DNA of 64,000 nucleotides from G963422565 sp963422565 (GTDB taxonomy: Bacteria > Pseudomonadota > Alphaproteobacteria > MPNO01). Positions within the stretch are counted from its first letter, which is position 1. The number at the start of each line of letters is the position of its first letter. A program made the position numbers and the translations under genes. Below are positions 8,701 to 16,906 of the stretch, piece by piece. The notes beneath the pieces were generated by a model, which did no database searches, was not told the origin of the DNA, and saw only the letters and a program-made list of their open reading frames with translations. Location: assembly GCA_963422565.1 (NCBI GenBank), contig OY730228.1, positions 1,922,001-1,986,000 on the forward strand, written 5' to 3'.

Positions 8701-9893
8701 AGCGCCTTCGCCAGGCGGCCCAGCGCCGCGCGGGTGGTGTCGAGATCGTGGACGAGGGCAACGCGGATATAGGCGGCGCCCGGGTTGCGCCCGTCGGCGG
8801 CCCGCCGGGCGATATAGGCGCCGGGCAGGACGCGGACGCCGGCTTCGCGCCAAAGCCGCCGGGCGGCCTCCTCGCCGTCGCCCACGTCGAGCCACAGATA
8901 GAACCCGCCGGGCGGGCGGTAGAAACCCAGACGACCGCCCAGAATCCGCTCGGCGGCGTCGATCTTGCGGCGGTAGAGCTCGCGGCTCGCGGCCACGTGG
9001 GATTCGTCGCCGAGCAGCCGGACGGCGGCGTTCTGCAGCGGCAGCGGCGGCGGCGCCCCGCCATAGTCGCGGAGTCGCACGAAGCGGTCGATGAAGCCCG
9101 CCGCGCCGATGACGAAGCCGACCCGCAGCCCCGGCGCGCTCGAGCGCTTCGAGAGCGAGTTGACGACCACGACTCCGTCGAGCCCGCCGCCGAGATCCCG
9201 GCAGGCTTCCAGCATGCCTGGCGGCGGCGGCACCTCGCGGTCGTAGATCTCGCTGTAGCATTCGTCCGAAACCAGGGTGAACCCATGGCCGCGGGCCAGG
9301 ACGACCAAGCGCTTCAGGCATTCCAGCGAGGCGATCGCGCCCTGCGGGTTCGCCGGCGAGCAGAAATAGGCGAGCGCGGTCCGCCCGAGCAGGCCGGCAG
9401 GGAGGCGCTCGAAATCGGGGAGAAACCCGGCATCCCGGTCGGCCGGCACGCAGACCGGCTCGGCCCCGGCGGCGACCGCCGCGCCGAGATAGACCTGATA
9501 GAACGGGTTGGGCATCAGCACCACGGGACGCGCACCGCCGCGCGTCTCGGGCAGCGCCGCGAGGGCGATCGAGAACAGGGCCTCGCGGGTCCCGGAGACC
9601 GGCACGACATCGAGCGCCGGGTCGATCGTTCCGTCCGGGCAGCGATAGCGCGTCGAAGCCCAGGCCGCGACCGCCGCGCGCATCTCCGCGGTCCCGCGCA
9701 TCGGCGGATAACGCCCCCAAAGCGCGTGATCGGAGACGACCGCCTCGCGGATCGCCGCGGGCGGCGCGTGACGCGGCTCGCCGAGCGACAATGAGATCGG
9801 CGCCACCCCGGCGGGCGGGGCGATGCCGTCGAGCAGCGAGCGCAGCCGATCGAAGGGATAATCGCCGACACGGGCGATGCGGTCGTCGTTCAC
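8697..9893 (-). CDS. dapC: PLP-dependent aminotransferase, succinyldiaminopimelate transaminase (DapC) type
   Basis: From the GTG at 9893 the product is 398 residues of fold-type I aminotransferase. It begins NDDRIARVGDYPFDRLRSLL, then has the SLGEP segment, CSPANPQGA, VSDECYSEIY, the Schiff-base lysine Lys249 in NSLSKRSS, and LRVGF. The opening and the PFDRL segment are typical of alphaproteobacterial DapC, which makes N-succinyl-diaminopimelate on the way to lysine and peptidoglycan. The stop overlaps the ftsK start, so the two are probably co-transcribed. Another class I/II aminotransferase role cannot be excluded. Confidence 0.82.
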   Translation of the reverse strand: MNDDRIARVGDYPFDRLRSLLDGIAPPAGVAPISLSLGEPRHAPPAAIREAVVSDHALWGRYPPMRGTAEMRAAVAAWASTRYRCPDGTIDPALDVVPVSGTREALFSIALAALPETRGGARPVVLMPNPFYQVYLGAAVAAGAEPVCVPADRDAGFLPDFERLPAGLLGRTALAYFCSPANPQGAIASLECLKRLVVLARGHGFTLVSDECYSEIYDREVPPPPGMLEACRDLGGGLDGVVVVNSLSKRSSAPGLRVGFVIGAAGFIDRFVRLRDYGGAPPPLPLQNAAVRLLGDESHVAASRELYRRKIDAAERILGGRLGFYRPPGGFYLWLDVGDGEEAARRLWREAGVRVLPGAYIARRAADGRNPGAAYIRVALVHDLDTTRAALGRLAKAL

Positions 9894-10107
9894 GGGCCGC
9901 CACCGGTTCACGGGGTGCCGACACTCTACGCGGCCGGCGGCGCGAAACAAGCGCGGCGCCCTGCCCGCCCTACAACATGTCGCGATGCGCCCGCGCGGGC
10001 CGGCCAATCCTTGTGGGGAGACCGCCGCTGCGGGCGATCATATGCAGCCGGGCCGAACCGGCCTAAAAATGGGTGCACCGCGTTCCCGCGATCCGAGGCT
10101 CGAAGGA

Positions 10108-11313
10108 ATGGCATACCAAGTCATCGTCGTCGGCGGCGGGATCGTCGGTCTCGGCCTCGCCGTCGCGCTCGGCAGGGCGGGGATCCGCACCGCGATCGTC
10201 GAGCGCGCGCATGCCGGCGCGATGCGCGAGACCGCCTTCGACGGCCGGGTCTCCGCCGTCTCGGCGGCTTCGCAGGCGATGTTCGCCGCGCTGGGGGTCT
10301 GGGGCCGCTTGGCGGAGAAGGCGCAGCCGATCCGCGAGATCCGCGTCTCGGACGGGGACTCGCCGCTCTTTCTCCATTACGACCGGCGCGCGGTCGGCGC
10401 CGAGGCGCTCGGCCATATCGTCGAGAACCGGTGGATCCGGCGCGCCCTCCTCGATGCCGCCGGCGATCTAGACGGGATCCGCCTCCACGACCGGCGGCGC
10501 GTCGTCGGATATGAGAGCGACGCGGCACAGGCCCGGATCGCGCTGGACGACGGTGGCAGGTTGACCGCGCCGCTGATCGTCGCCGCCGACGGGCGCCGGT
10601 CGCGGGTCCGAGGCCTTGCCGGGATCGGGGCGACCGAGACCGGGTACGACCAGACCGCCATCGTCGCGACCGTCAACCATGACCGCCCCCACCGGGGCAT
10701 TGCCCAGGAACGCTTCCTCACCGCCGGGCCGTTCGCGGTGCTGCCGATGCCCGGCCGGCGCTCGTCGATCGTCTGGACCGAGCGGGGCGCGGTCGCCGAG
10801 CGGATTCTCGCTCTGCCGCCACCCGATTTCGCAGTGGAGCTCGCCCGCCGGTTCACCGACTATCTCGGGGCGCTGCGCATCGTGCAGCCGGTGTTCCGGT
10901 ACCCGCTGACGCTGCTGCTCGCCGACCGCTACGTCGCCGACCGGCTGGCGCTGGTCGGCGACGCGGCGCATGCGATCCACCCGATCGCCGGCCAGGGGCT
11001 CAATATCGGACTCAGGGACGCGGCGGCGCTCGCCGAGACGGTGGTGGATGCGGCGCGGCTCGGGCTCGATATCGGCGCGCCGCCGTCGCTCCGCGGCTAC
11101 ACCCGCTGGCGCCGCGCCGATAACGCCGCGATGCTGGCGCTGACCGACGGCCTCAACCGGCTGTTCTCCAACGATCTCGCGCCGTTTCGCCTCGGCCGGC
11201 GGCTGGGGCTCGCCGCCGTCGACCGGCTTCCGGCGCTCAAGCGGACGCTTATCCGGCATGCGATGGGAATAACCGGCGATCGGCCCCGGCTGACGCGCGG
11301 CCTCGATCCGTGA
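10108..11313 (+). CDS. ubiH: UbiH/UbiF/VisC/COQ6-family FAD-dependent ubiquinone hydroxylase
   Basis: This 401-residue flavoprotein has the N-terminal dinucleotide-binding motif VVGGGIVGLGLA, the mid-protein ADGRRSRVR signature, and the second FAD motif LVGDAAHAIHPIAGQGLN. The C-terminus NLGLRDA-like pattern matches the UbiH/COQ6 group, which hydroxylates the ubiquinone ring during biosynthesis. I used the ATG at 10108, which places the FAD motif at residue 9. An in-frame ATG at 10069 would add 13 residues and cannot be excluded because the AAGGA at 10103-10107 abuts the chosen start. It converges on the TauE-like gene, with 10 bases between the stops. Confidence 0.88.
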   Translation: MAYQVIVVGGGIVGLGLAVALGRAGIRTAIVERAHAGAMRETAFDGRVSAVSAASQAMFAALGVWGRLAEKAQPIREIRVSDGDSPLFLHYDRRAVGAEALGHIVENRWIRRALLDAAGDLDGIRLHDRRRVVGYESDAAQARIALDDGGRLTAPLIVAADGRRSRVRGLAGIGATETGYDQTAIVATVNHDRPHRGIAQERFLTAGPFAVLPMPGRRSSIVWTERGAVAERILALPPPDFAVELARRFTDYLGALRIVQPVFRYPLTLLLADRYVADRLALVGDAAHAIHPIAGQGLNIGLRDAAALAETVVDAARLGLDIGAPPSLRGYTRWRRADNAAMLALTDGLNRLFSNDLAPFRLGRRLGLAAVDRLPALKRTLIRHAMGITGDRPRLTRGLDP

Positions 11314-11323
11314 CGGCGCGGGC

Positions 11324-12067
11324 TCAGGAGAGCGAGCGCAGCACGATATAGACGCCGAGCAGCAACAGGGCTGCGAAGAAGACGTTGCGGAACAGGGCCT
11401 GCGACATGCGCCGCCGCAGAACCCGCCCGAGCGCCATGCCGAGGAGCGCCGGCAGGACCGCGAGCGCCGAGATCAGCCCCAGCTCGCCCGAGATCATGCC
11501 CCGCCCGCCGATCGCCAGCGCGAGCGCCGCGGTCGAGACCGTGAACACTATCCCCATCGCCTGGATCAACGCGTCGCGCTCCAGGCCGATCGCCTGGAGA
11601 TAGAGGGTCGCCGGGAAGACGAACGAGCCGGTCATCCCGGTGAAGAGGCCGTTGACCGTCCCGGTCGCCGGCCCCGCCCAGCGCTCCCAGCGGCGCGGCA
11701 TGGCGAGCCGCAGCCCTGCCAGCCCCACCGCGGCGTAGGCGCCGACCAGCACGCCCAGCAGCGCCGAGAGCCAGGCGATGTCCACCCGGGTCAGCGCCCC
11801 CGCCCCGATCCAGGCCGCCAGCACCGCCGCCGCCATCAGCGGCCACAGCCTGGCGGCGATCGCCCGGGCATGGCCGCCCGACGCCGCCTGCCAGACATTG
11901 GTGACGAAGGACGGAAGCACGAGCAGCGCCATCGCCGGCTGGAGGCCGATCGTCGCGGCGAGAACCGCCAGCGACACCGTGGGCAGGCCGAGGCCGATGA
12001 CTCCCTTGACACCGCCGGCGAACAGGAAGGCGGCGCCGATCAGGAGGAGCGCGCCGGGATCGTGCAT
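11324..12067 (-). CDS. TauE/SafE-family sulfite/organic-anion exporter
   Basis: The 247-residue protein is almost entirely hydrophobic, with about eight membrane segments. It has the TauE/SafE hallmarks: GGVKGVIGLGLPTVSLAVLA near the start and a second-repeat motif GLFTGMTGSFVFPATLYLQ. Such inner-membrane permeases export or import sulfite, sulfoacetate or other anions. The gene is in the same direction as the molybdenum hydroxylase upstream of it, 18 bases away, so co-transcription is likely. Substrate unknown. Confidence 0.85.
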   Translation of the reverse strand: MHDPGALLLIGAAFLFAGGVKGVIGLGLPTVSLAVLAATIGLQPAMALLVLPSFVTNVWQAASGGHARAIAARLWPLMAAAVLAAWIGAGALTRVDIAWLSALLGVLVGAYAAVGLAGLRLAMPRRWERWAGPATGTVNGLFTGMTGSFVFPATLYLQAIGLERDALIQAMGIVFTVSTAALALAIGGRGMISGELGLISALAVLPALLGMALGRVLRRRMSQALFRNVFFAALLLLGVYIVLRSLS

Positions 12068-12085
12068 CGCCGGGCGGGCGGAGGA

Positions 12086-14467
12086 TCAGGACCGAGCGCG
12101 CGCCGAGGCTGCCTGGACCAGCGCGAAGATGCGGGCGGGCGTGAGCGGCAGCTCGGTCACCTTGACCCCGAGCGGCGCCAGCGCGTCGGCGACGGCGTTG
12201 GCGACGGCCGCCATGCCGCCGATCAGCCCGCCCTCGCCGAGCCCGCGCACCCCGCCCAGCGTGCCGGGGGGCTCGTCCTCGAGATGCACGACATCCATGC
12301 GCGGCACATCCCCGGTCCCCGGGACGAGATAGTCGGCGAGGGTCGCGGTCAGCAACTGCCCCGCATCGTCATGGACCACCTCCTCGAGCAGCGCCGCGCC
12401 GATGCCCTGGGCGACGCCGCCATGCGCCTGGCCGTCGGCGATCAGCGGGTTGATCACCCGGCCGCAATCCTCGACCACGACATAGCGGGTGATGGCGACC
12501 GCGCAGGTCTCGCGGTCGATCTCGACCGCCGCCACATGCGCCGCCGAGGTCGCGGTACCGAAGAAGGGATCGTAGACCCTGCGCGCCTCGAGATTGCCGA
12601 TCTCGTCGCGCAGCGCGCGCGGCAGCCGGCCCATCTGGCCATAGACGGCTTTGGCGAGGTCGCGGAAGGTCATCGACATGTCTGTACCCGAGACCCGGAT
12701 CTCGCCGTCGGCGGTCCGGATATCGGCCTCGGCGGCTTCGAGCAGATGGGCGGCGCAGCGCACGACCTTGGCGCGCAGCGCCCGCGCCGCCCGAATCCCC
12801 GCCCCGCCGGCGAGAACCGCGCTGCGGCTGGCGTAGGTGCCGGTGCTGTGGGCGGTGGCGGCGCTGTCCCCGAGGTCGACACGAACATCGTCCAGGCGAA
12901 CGCCGAGCTCGTCGGCGACGATCTGGGCGAGAGTGGTCTCGATCCCCTGGCCCTGCGACGGAACGCCGAACCAGGCGGTGACCGCGCCGGTCGCGTCGAT
13001 CTCGACCGCGGCGCTCTCGGTCCCGGTGTTGACCGGCATGCCGGGCGCCACGGCGATGCGCGAGCCGAGTCCGGTCAGTTCGGAATAGGACGCAATGCCG
13101 ACACCGGCCCAGCGCCCGGCGGCGCGCGCCGCGTCGCGCTCGGCGCGCAGCGCCTCGTAGCCGGCGGTCTCGCAGGCGCGATCGAGGCAGCCGACGAAGC
13201 TCGACCGGTCCCAGACCAGCCCCGACGGCGCCTTGTAGGGAAACTCGCCCTCGGTGACGAGGTTGCGGCGGCGCATCTCGCGCGGATCGAGCGCGAGCGC
13301 CGCCGCCGCCATGTCGATCAGCCGCTCCATCACGAAAGCCGCGACCGGCCGCCCGACCCCGCGATACGGCCCGCCGCCCGGCTTCGAGGTGGCTACCGCC
13401 CGGACGCGGCCGTCATAGTTCGGCACGCGGTAGGGGCCAGGGAGGAAGCTCACGACCTGCACCGGCTCCAGGCAGGCCGTCCAGGGATAGACGGAATAGG
13501 CGCCGATATCGCCCAGCGCCTCGGCCTTCACCGCAAGCACGCGGCCCTCGACGTCGACCGCGAGCTCCGCATCGACCGTTTCGTCGAACGCCTGCGTGGT
13601 CGCCAGCAGATCCTCGCGCCGATCGGAGGACCATTTGACCGGACGGCCCAGCGTCAGGGCCAGCGCGACCAGGCAGATCTCTTCGGGGTAGAGCGTCGCC
13701 TTGGCGCCGAACCCGCCGCCCACATCGGGCGCGACCACCCGGACCCGGCTGCCCGGGATACCGAATATCTCGGCCAGCGCGTCGCGGACGATGCCGGGAA
13801 TCTGGGTGGCCGCGTGGAGCGTCACGCTACGGCTGCGACGGTCGTATTCGGCGAGCGCGCCGCGCGGCTCGAGCGCCAGCGGAGTCTTGCGGTAGACGCG
13901 GAACCGGCCGCCGACCCGGACCGCCGCCTCGGCGAACCCGGCCGCGACATCGCCGCGCCCGAAAGCGCGCTCGACGAGGACGTTGGTTCCGGCCTCCTCG
14001 TGAACGAAGCCCGCATCCGCCGCCGCTGCGGCCTCGGCGTCGATCACGCTCGGCAGAGGGGCGATGCCGAGCGCGATGGCCGCGGCGGCGTCCTCGGCGG
14101 CGTAGCGGCTCTCCGCCACCACCGCGGCCACCGGATCGCCGACATAGCGGACCTTGGCGGCGGCGAGCGGTCCGAGCGGCGTGGCGTAATAGCCCTTCAT
14201 GCGCGAGCTGGCGTGGATCGGCCGCGCGATCCCTGCCAGGTCGGGGGCCGCGAACACGCCGACGACGCCGGGCATGGCGCGCGCCTGCGCCGCGTCCACC
14301 GCCTCGATGCGGCCATGCGCGACCTCGCTCCGCCGGAAGGCGACATGGACCATGTTGTGGCGATGCAGATCATCGACGAACCCGCCCTGGCCCCGCAGCA
14401 GGCGTGGATCCTCCCGGCGCGCGATCCGGGCGCCGACGAGGCGCGGCCGTGCGCCGGGGTTCGTCAT
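12086..14467 (-). CDS. Xanthine dehydrogenase/CO dehydrogenase-family molybdopterin-binding subunit (CoxL-like, orphan)
   Basis: The product is 793 residues with the aldehyde oxidase/xanthine dehydrogenase a/b hammerhead near residues 15-140, then molybdopterin-binding motifs: GGGFGAKATLYPEE, YRGVGRPVAAFVMERLID and a GQG segment. Near the C-terminus GLGEGGLIGG contains the catalytic Glu. YRGVGR resembles the form II CoxL signature, so oxidation of an N-heterocycle, aldehyde or other small molecule is more likely than true CO oxidation. The FeS (small) and FAD (medium) subunits that family members need are not adjacent, so it must borrow partners encoded elsewhere or be inactive. Confidence 0.9.
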   Translation of the reverse strand: MTNPGARPRLVGARIARREDPRLLRGQGGFVDDLHRHNMVHVAFRRSEVAHGRIEAVDAAQARAMPGVVGVFAAPDLAGIARPIHASSRMKGYYATPLGPLAAAKVRYVGDPVAAVVAESRYAAEDAAAAIALGIAPLPSVIDAEAAAAADAGFVHEEAGTNVLVERAFGRGDVAAGFAEAAVRVGGRFRVYRKTPLALEPRGALAEYDRRSRSVTLHAATQIPGIVRDALAEIFGIPGSRVRVVAPDVGGGFGAKATLYPEEICLVALALTLGRPVKWSSDRREDLLATTQAFDETVDAELAVDVEGRVLAVKAEALGDIGAYSVYPWTACLEPVQVVSFLPGPYRVPNYDGRVRAVATSKPGGGPYRGVGRPVAAFVMERLIDMAAAALALDPREMRRRNLVTEGEFPYKAPSGLVWDRSSFVGCLDRACETAGYEALRAERDAARAAGRWAGVGIASYSELTGLGSRIAVAPGMPVNTGTESAAVEIDATGAVTAWFGVPSQGQGIETTLAQIVADELGVRLDDVRVDLGDSAATAHSTGTYASRSAVLAGGAGIRAARALRAKVVRCAAHLLEAAEADIRTADGEIRVSGTDMSMTFRDLAKAVYGQMGRLPRALRDEIGNLEARRVYDPFFGTATSAAHVAAVEIDRETCAVAITRYVVVEDCGRVINPLIADGQAHGGVAQGIGAALLEEVVHDDAGQLLTATLADYLVPGTGDVPRMDVVHLEDEPPGTLGGVRGLGEGGLIGGMAAVANAVADALAPLGVKVTELPLTPARIFALVQAASARARS

Positions 14468-14687
14468 CCGGGGAAGAACGCGAGAGACATCGCGCGGAAC
14501 CTCCGCTGCGCAGGAACCCAGGGTCCGGTGGGCACCGGCTGAGGCGTCTCGTTCAACATGGCGGACGGCGCTTCATGCTTCGGAGTCATCCGCACAGGCC
14601 GCGGTTGGCGTCGGGTAGCCGACCATATCTGTCTGACGATCACGAGGAATAATAGCCATTTCATTGCGTATTTTCTACGTCTCGCTT

Positions 14688-14789
14688 TTATGGCCGGACT
14701 GCCTCGAGTTTTTCTTTCCTGTCTTTCAATTCAGATTGCTGAAGCTTGAGAGATTCGACATTCTTTTCCAGTTTCTCCTTGAGATTCAT
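14688..14789 (-). CDS. Candidate 33-residue coiled-coil small protein
   Basis: ATG at 14789 opens a 33-codon frame ending in TAA. The peptide is rich in Lys, Glu and Leu (it starts MNLKEKLEKNVESLKL and continues QQSELKDRKEKLE), with leucines spaced as in a short coiled coil. Codon use is strikingly AT-rich (AAA, GAA, TCT) compared with its neighbours, which suggests foreign origin or a decayed element. A strong promoter ends 11 bases upstream, leaving little room for a ribosome binding site. No family is recognised. The alternative is that the transcript acts as RNA and the frame is fortuitous. Confidence 0.4.
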   Translation of the reverse strand: MNLKEKLEKNVESLKLQQSELKDRKEKLEAVRP

Positions 14790-14800
14790 GCTGAATTTCG

Positions 14801-14829
14801 AGTATAGAAATGCCGCGTTGATAAGTCAA
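14801..14829 (-). promoter_or_regulatory. Near-consensus sigma70-type promoter
   Basis: Read on the reverse strand, TTGACT (14829-14824) and TATACT (14806-14801) are separated by exactly 17 bases. This is the best match to the housekeeping consensus I found in the window, five of six bases in each hexamer, and it sits in the AT-rich island. The start codon of the 33-codon ORF lies 11 bases after the -10 element, so a transcript would be leaderless or nearly so, or the product could be a small RNA. Confidence 0.6.
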
Positions 14830-15107
14830 GACAGTGTCGATAACACAGGGATCGCTCTCGACGCTCCGGATGCAAACCGGATACTCCCGGGCGTCGACAA
14901 CAGATCGGCGGCGGCTTCGGTCGCCGCGGGACGAGGCCGTCGCGGCGCTCATGCCGCATGGTGCGGATGTCGACCGGACGACGATCCGTCCGCGACCGAC
15001 GGCGAACATGGCAGCGATCTCGGCATCGGCGCTGTCGAGCGCAGCACGCTTGCCCGCCGCCGCGTCTTCGCCCACCATCGGGTCGAGCGGAACGGGGGCG
15101 CGACGCC

Positions 15108-16394
15108 ATGGCGCAGCGCGGCAGGGGGCTCGGCATCGAATGGCCGGCCGCGGACGGCACGAGGGTGCCGTTCGAAGTGTTCTACGACGACGAGCTCTAC
15201 GGAGAGGAGCTCGACCGGATCTTCTCGGGCGCCCATTGGCAGTATCTCGCCCTCGAGCACGAGATCCCCGAACCGGGCGACTACACCACCACCTGGCTGG
15301 GGGAGCGCCGGGTCGTGGTCGTCCGCGACGACGACGGGGCGGTCCACGCCTTCGAAAACCGCTGCGCCCACCGCGGCGCCCAGGTCGTGACGCGGCTGCG
15401 CGGCAACGCCCGGCGGTTCAACTGCCCCTACCATATGTGGTGCTACGACCATGCCGGGAACCTGATCGCGGTTCCACAGCAGAAGGGGGTCAAGGGGAAA
15501 GGCGGGATGCCCGAGGACTTCGCGCTCTCGGGGCGCGGTCTGCGGAAGCTCCGGACGGCGCGCTACCGCGGCCTGATCTTCGGCACGTTCGCGGACCAGA
15601 TCATGCCGCTCGAGGACTATCTCGGCCCGACCCATCTCGCCCAGATCGACCGTATCGCCCGCCGGCCGATCCGGCGCCTCGGCTATTATCGCCAGGTCGT
15701 CGAAGCCAACTGGAAGCTCTATGCGGAGAACACGCGCGACCCCTATCACGCGCCGCTGCTGCATCTGTTCCATGTCAGCTTCGGCATCCAGACGCCGGCG
15801 ATGCGCGGCGCGACGCTGATGGATCCCGAGGGCAAGAACAACTGCATCCTCTCCATCTCCGATCCCGAGGACGCGCGCGACCACGACCTGCTGATCGACC
15901 AGTACAAGACCAACTCCAAGTACCGGCCGGACTACGCGCTGAAGGACCCGCGACTGATCGGCACCAGGCGGTCCTTCGATGACGACGTCAACCTGGTGAT
16001 CATGGCGATCTTCCCGTCTCTGGTGATCGCCCAGGTCGAGAACGCCTTCCAGATCCGCCATCTGCGCCCCAAGGGACCCGAGAAGTTCGAGCTCTACTGG
16101 ACCTATTTCGGCTTCGACGACGCCGATGCCGAGGAGCATGAGGACAAGCTCCGGCTCGCCAACATGATCGGGCCGGCCGGCTTCATCTCGATGGAGGACG
16201 GCGAGGCCACGCGGCTGGTGCAGCAGGGGGTTCGCGCCCAGCGCGGGACCCACTCCTTCATCGAGATGGGCGGGCGCGGACCCGTCGCCGACCAGGATCA
16301 TCTGATCACCGAGGTCGCGATCCGCGGCTTCTGGCAGTATTACCGCAGGGTCATGCGGTTCGACGGCGCCGGCGGAGACCGCGATGGCGGGTGA
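15108..16394 (+). CDS. Aromatic-ring-hydroxylating dioxygenase, large (alpha) subunit, anthranilate-dioxygenase-like
   Basis: The 428-residue subunit has the Rieske centre CAHRG...CPYHMW with Cys86, His88, Cys106 and His109. The mononuclear-iron ligands Asp211, His214 and His219 lie in the segment ENTRDPYHAPLLHLFH. This is the D-x2-H-x4-H pattern of AntA/terephthalate-type oxygenases, which add O2 across an aromatic ring, often with loss of carboxylate or ammonia. The start at 15108 gives MAQRGRG and family-like length. The beta-subunit gene overlaps its last 11 bases. No ferredoxin or reductase gene follows, so the electron donor must come from elsewhere. Confidence 0.9.
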   Translation: MAQRGRGLGIEWPAADGTRVPFEVFYDDELYGEELDRIFSGAHWQYLALEHEIPEPGDYTTTWLGERRVVVVRDDDGAVHAFENRCAHRGAQVVTRLRGNARRFNCPYHMWCYDHAGNLIAVPQQKGVKGKGGMPEDFALSGRGLRKLRTARYRGLIFGTFADQIMPLEDYLGPTHLAQIDRIARRPIRRLGYYRQVVEANWKLYAENTRDPYHAPLLHLFHVSFGIQTPAMRGATLMDPEGKNNCILSISDPEDARDHDLLIDQYKTNSKYRPDYALKDPRLIGTRRSFDDDVNLVIMAIFPSLVIAQVENAFQIRHLRPKGPEKFELYWTYFGFDDADAEEHEDKLRLANMIGPAGFISMEDGEATRLVQQGVRAQRGTHSFIEMGGRGPVADQDHLITEVAIRGFWQYYRRVMRFDGAGGDRDGG

Positions 16395-16872
16395 GCGCGG
16401 CCCGTCCCCGGCGCCCTATATCGAACTCCTGGCGCTCTACGCCGATTACGCGCTGGCGCTCGAGGAGCGGAGGTTCGAAGACTGGCCCGGCCACTTCACC
16501 GAAGCCTGCATCTACGAGGTCCAGTCGCGCGAGAACCGCGAGATGGGCCTGCCGGGCGCGCTGATCTACTGCGACTCGCGGGCGATGATCGAGGATCGGG
16601 TGGCGGTGCTGCGGGACACCCTCACCTACCCCTATCTCCATATCCGTCATCTGGTCGCGAATCTGCGCGTCCACGAGGCTGGCGATGCGTTCTGGCGAAC
16701 CAGCGCCAGCTATCTCGTGCTGCACTCGACCGAGGAAGGCGAGACCCGGATCTACTCGACCGGCAAGTACGAGGACGAGATCGCGCGCGAACATGGCGCG
16801 CTCAGATTCCGCAGGAAGGTCGTCGTGGCGGACACGTTCGCGATCGACAATCTTCTCGCCGTGCCGCTGTGA
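16384..16872 (+). CDS. Aromatic-ring-hydroxylating dioxygenase, small (beta) subunit
   Basis: This 162-residue protein of the SnoaL/NTF2-like ring-hydroxylating beta family has YADYALALEERRFEDWPGHF near residue 20, then ESRENREMGLPGALIYCDSR-type and DRVAVLRDTLTYPYLHIRH segments, as in AntB and SalB-like subunits. It would form the structural a3b3 partner of the oxygenase. Its ATG lies within the last codons of the alpha gene, ensuring coupled translation. Substrate is unknown. Confidence 0.88.
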   Translation: MAGERGPSPAPYIELLALYADYALALEERRFEDWPGHFTEACIYEVQSRENREMGLPGALIYCDSRAMIEDRVAVLRDTLTYPYLHIRHLVANLRVHEAGDAFWRTSASYLVLHSTEEGETRIYSTGKYEDEIAREHGALRFRRKVVVADTFAIDNLLAVPL

Positions 16873-16906
16873 GCCGGCGCGGCATCCAAAGCGACGGGAG
16901 CAGGCG

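Larger units (their letters stand above)
14468..15107. other. AT-rich island between divergent genes
   Basis: About 640 bases separate the CoxL-like gene and the dioxygenase. The part from about 14630 to 14850 is conspicuously AT-rich compared with everything around it. On the reverse strand it holds a strong promoter-like pair and a 33-codon ORF, listed separately. A second reverse-strand ORF, 14464-14664, begins with a hydrophobic stretch MKWLLFLVIVRQIWSA but then turns into GC-rich low-information sequence; I do not call it. On the forward strand TTGATA at 14818 and TAACAC at 14841 with a 17-base spacer could be a weak promoter for the dioxygenase operon. From 14880 to 15107 I see nothing firm. 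Confidence 0.6.

Noticed and set aside
6370..9924. A very long open frame (over 1180 codons) that would extend FtsK through the aminotransferase region
   Set aside because: The part beyond 8700 is Arg/Ala/Gly-rich shadow sequence antisense-like to no family, while dapC in another frame has full motifs. High GC removes stops.
14464..14664. 66-codon reverse frame starting MKWLLFLVIVRQIW
   Set aside because: Only the first 16 residues look protein-like; the rest is the GC-rich leader of the CoxL-like gene. Noted in the AT-rich island but not called.
14818..14846. Forward promoter TTGATA-17-TAACAC for the dioxygenase operon
   Set aside because: The -10 matches the consensus at only three or so positions and it lies 260 bases from the start, so support is too weak for a feature.
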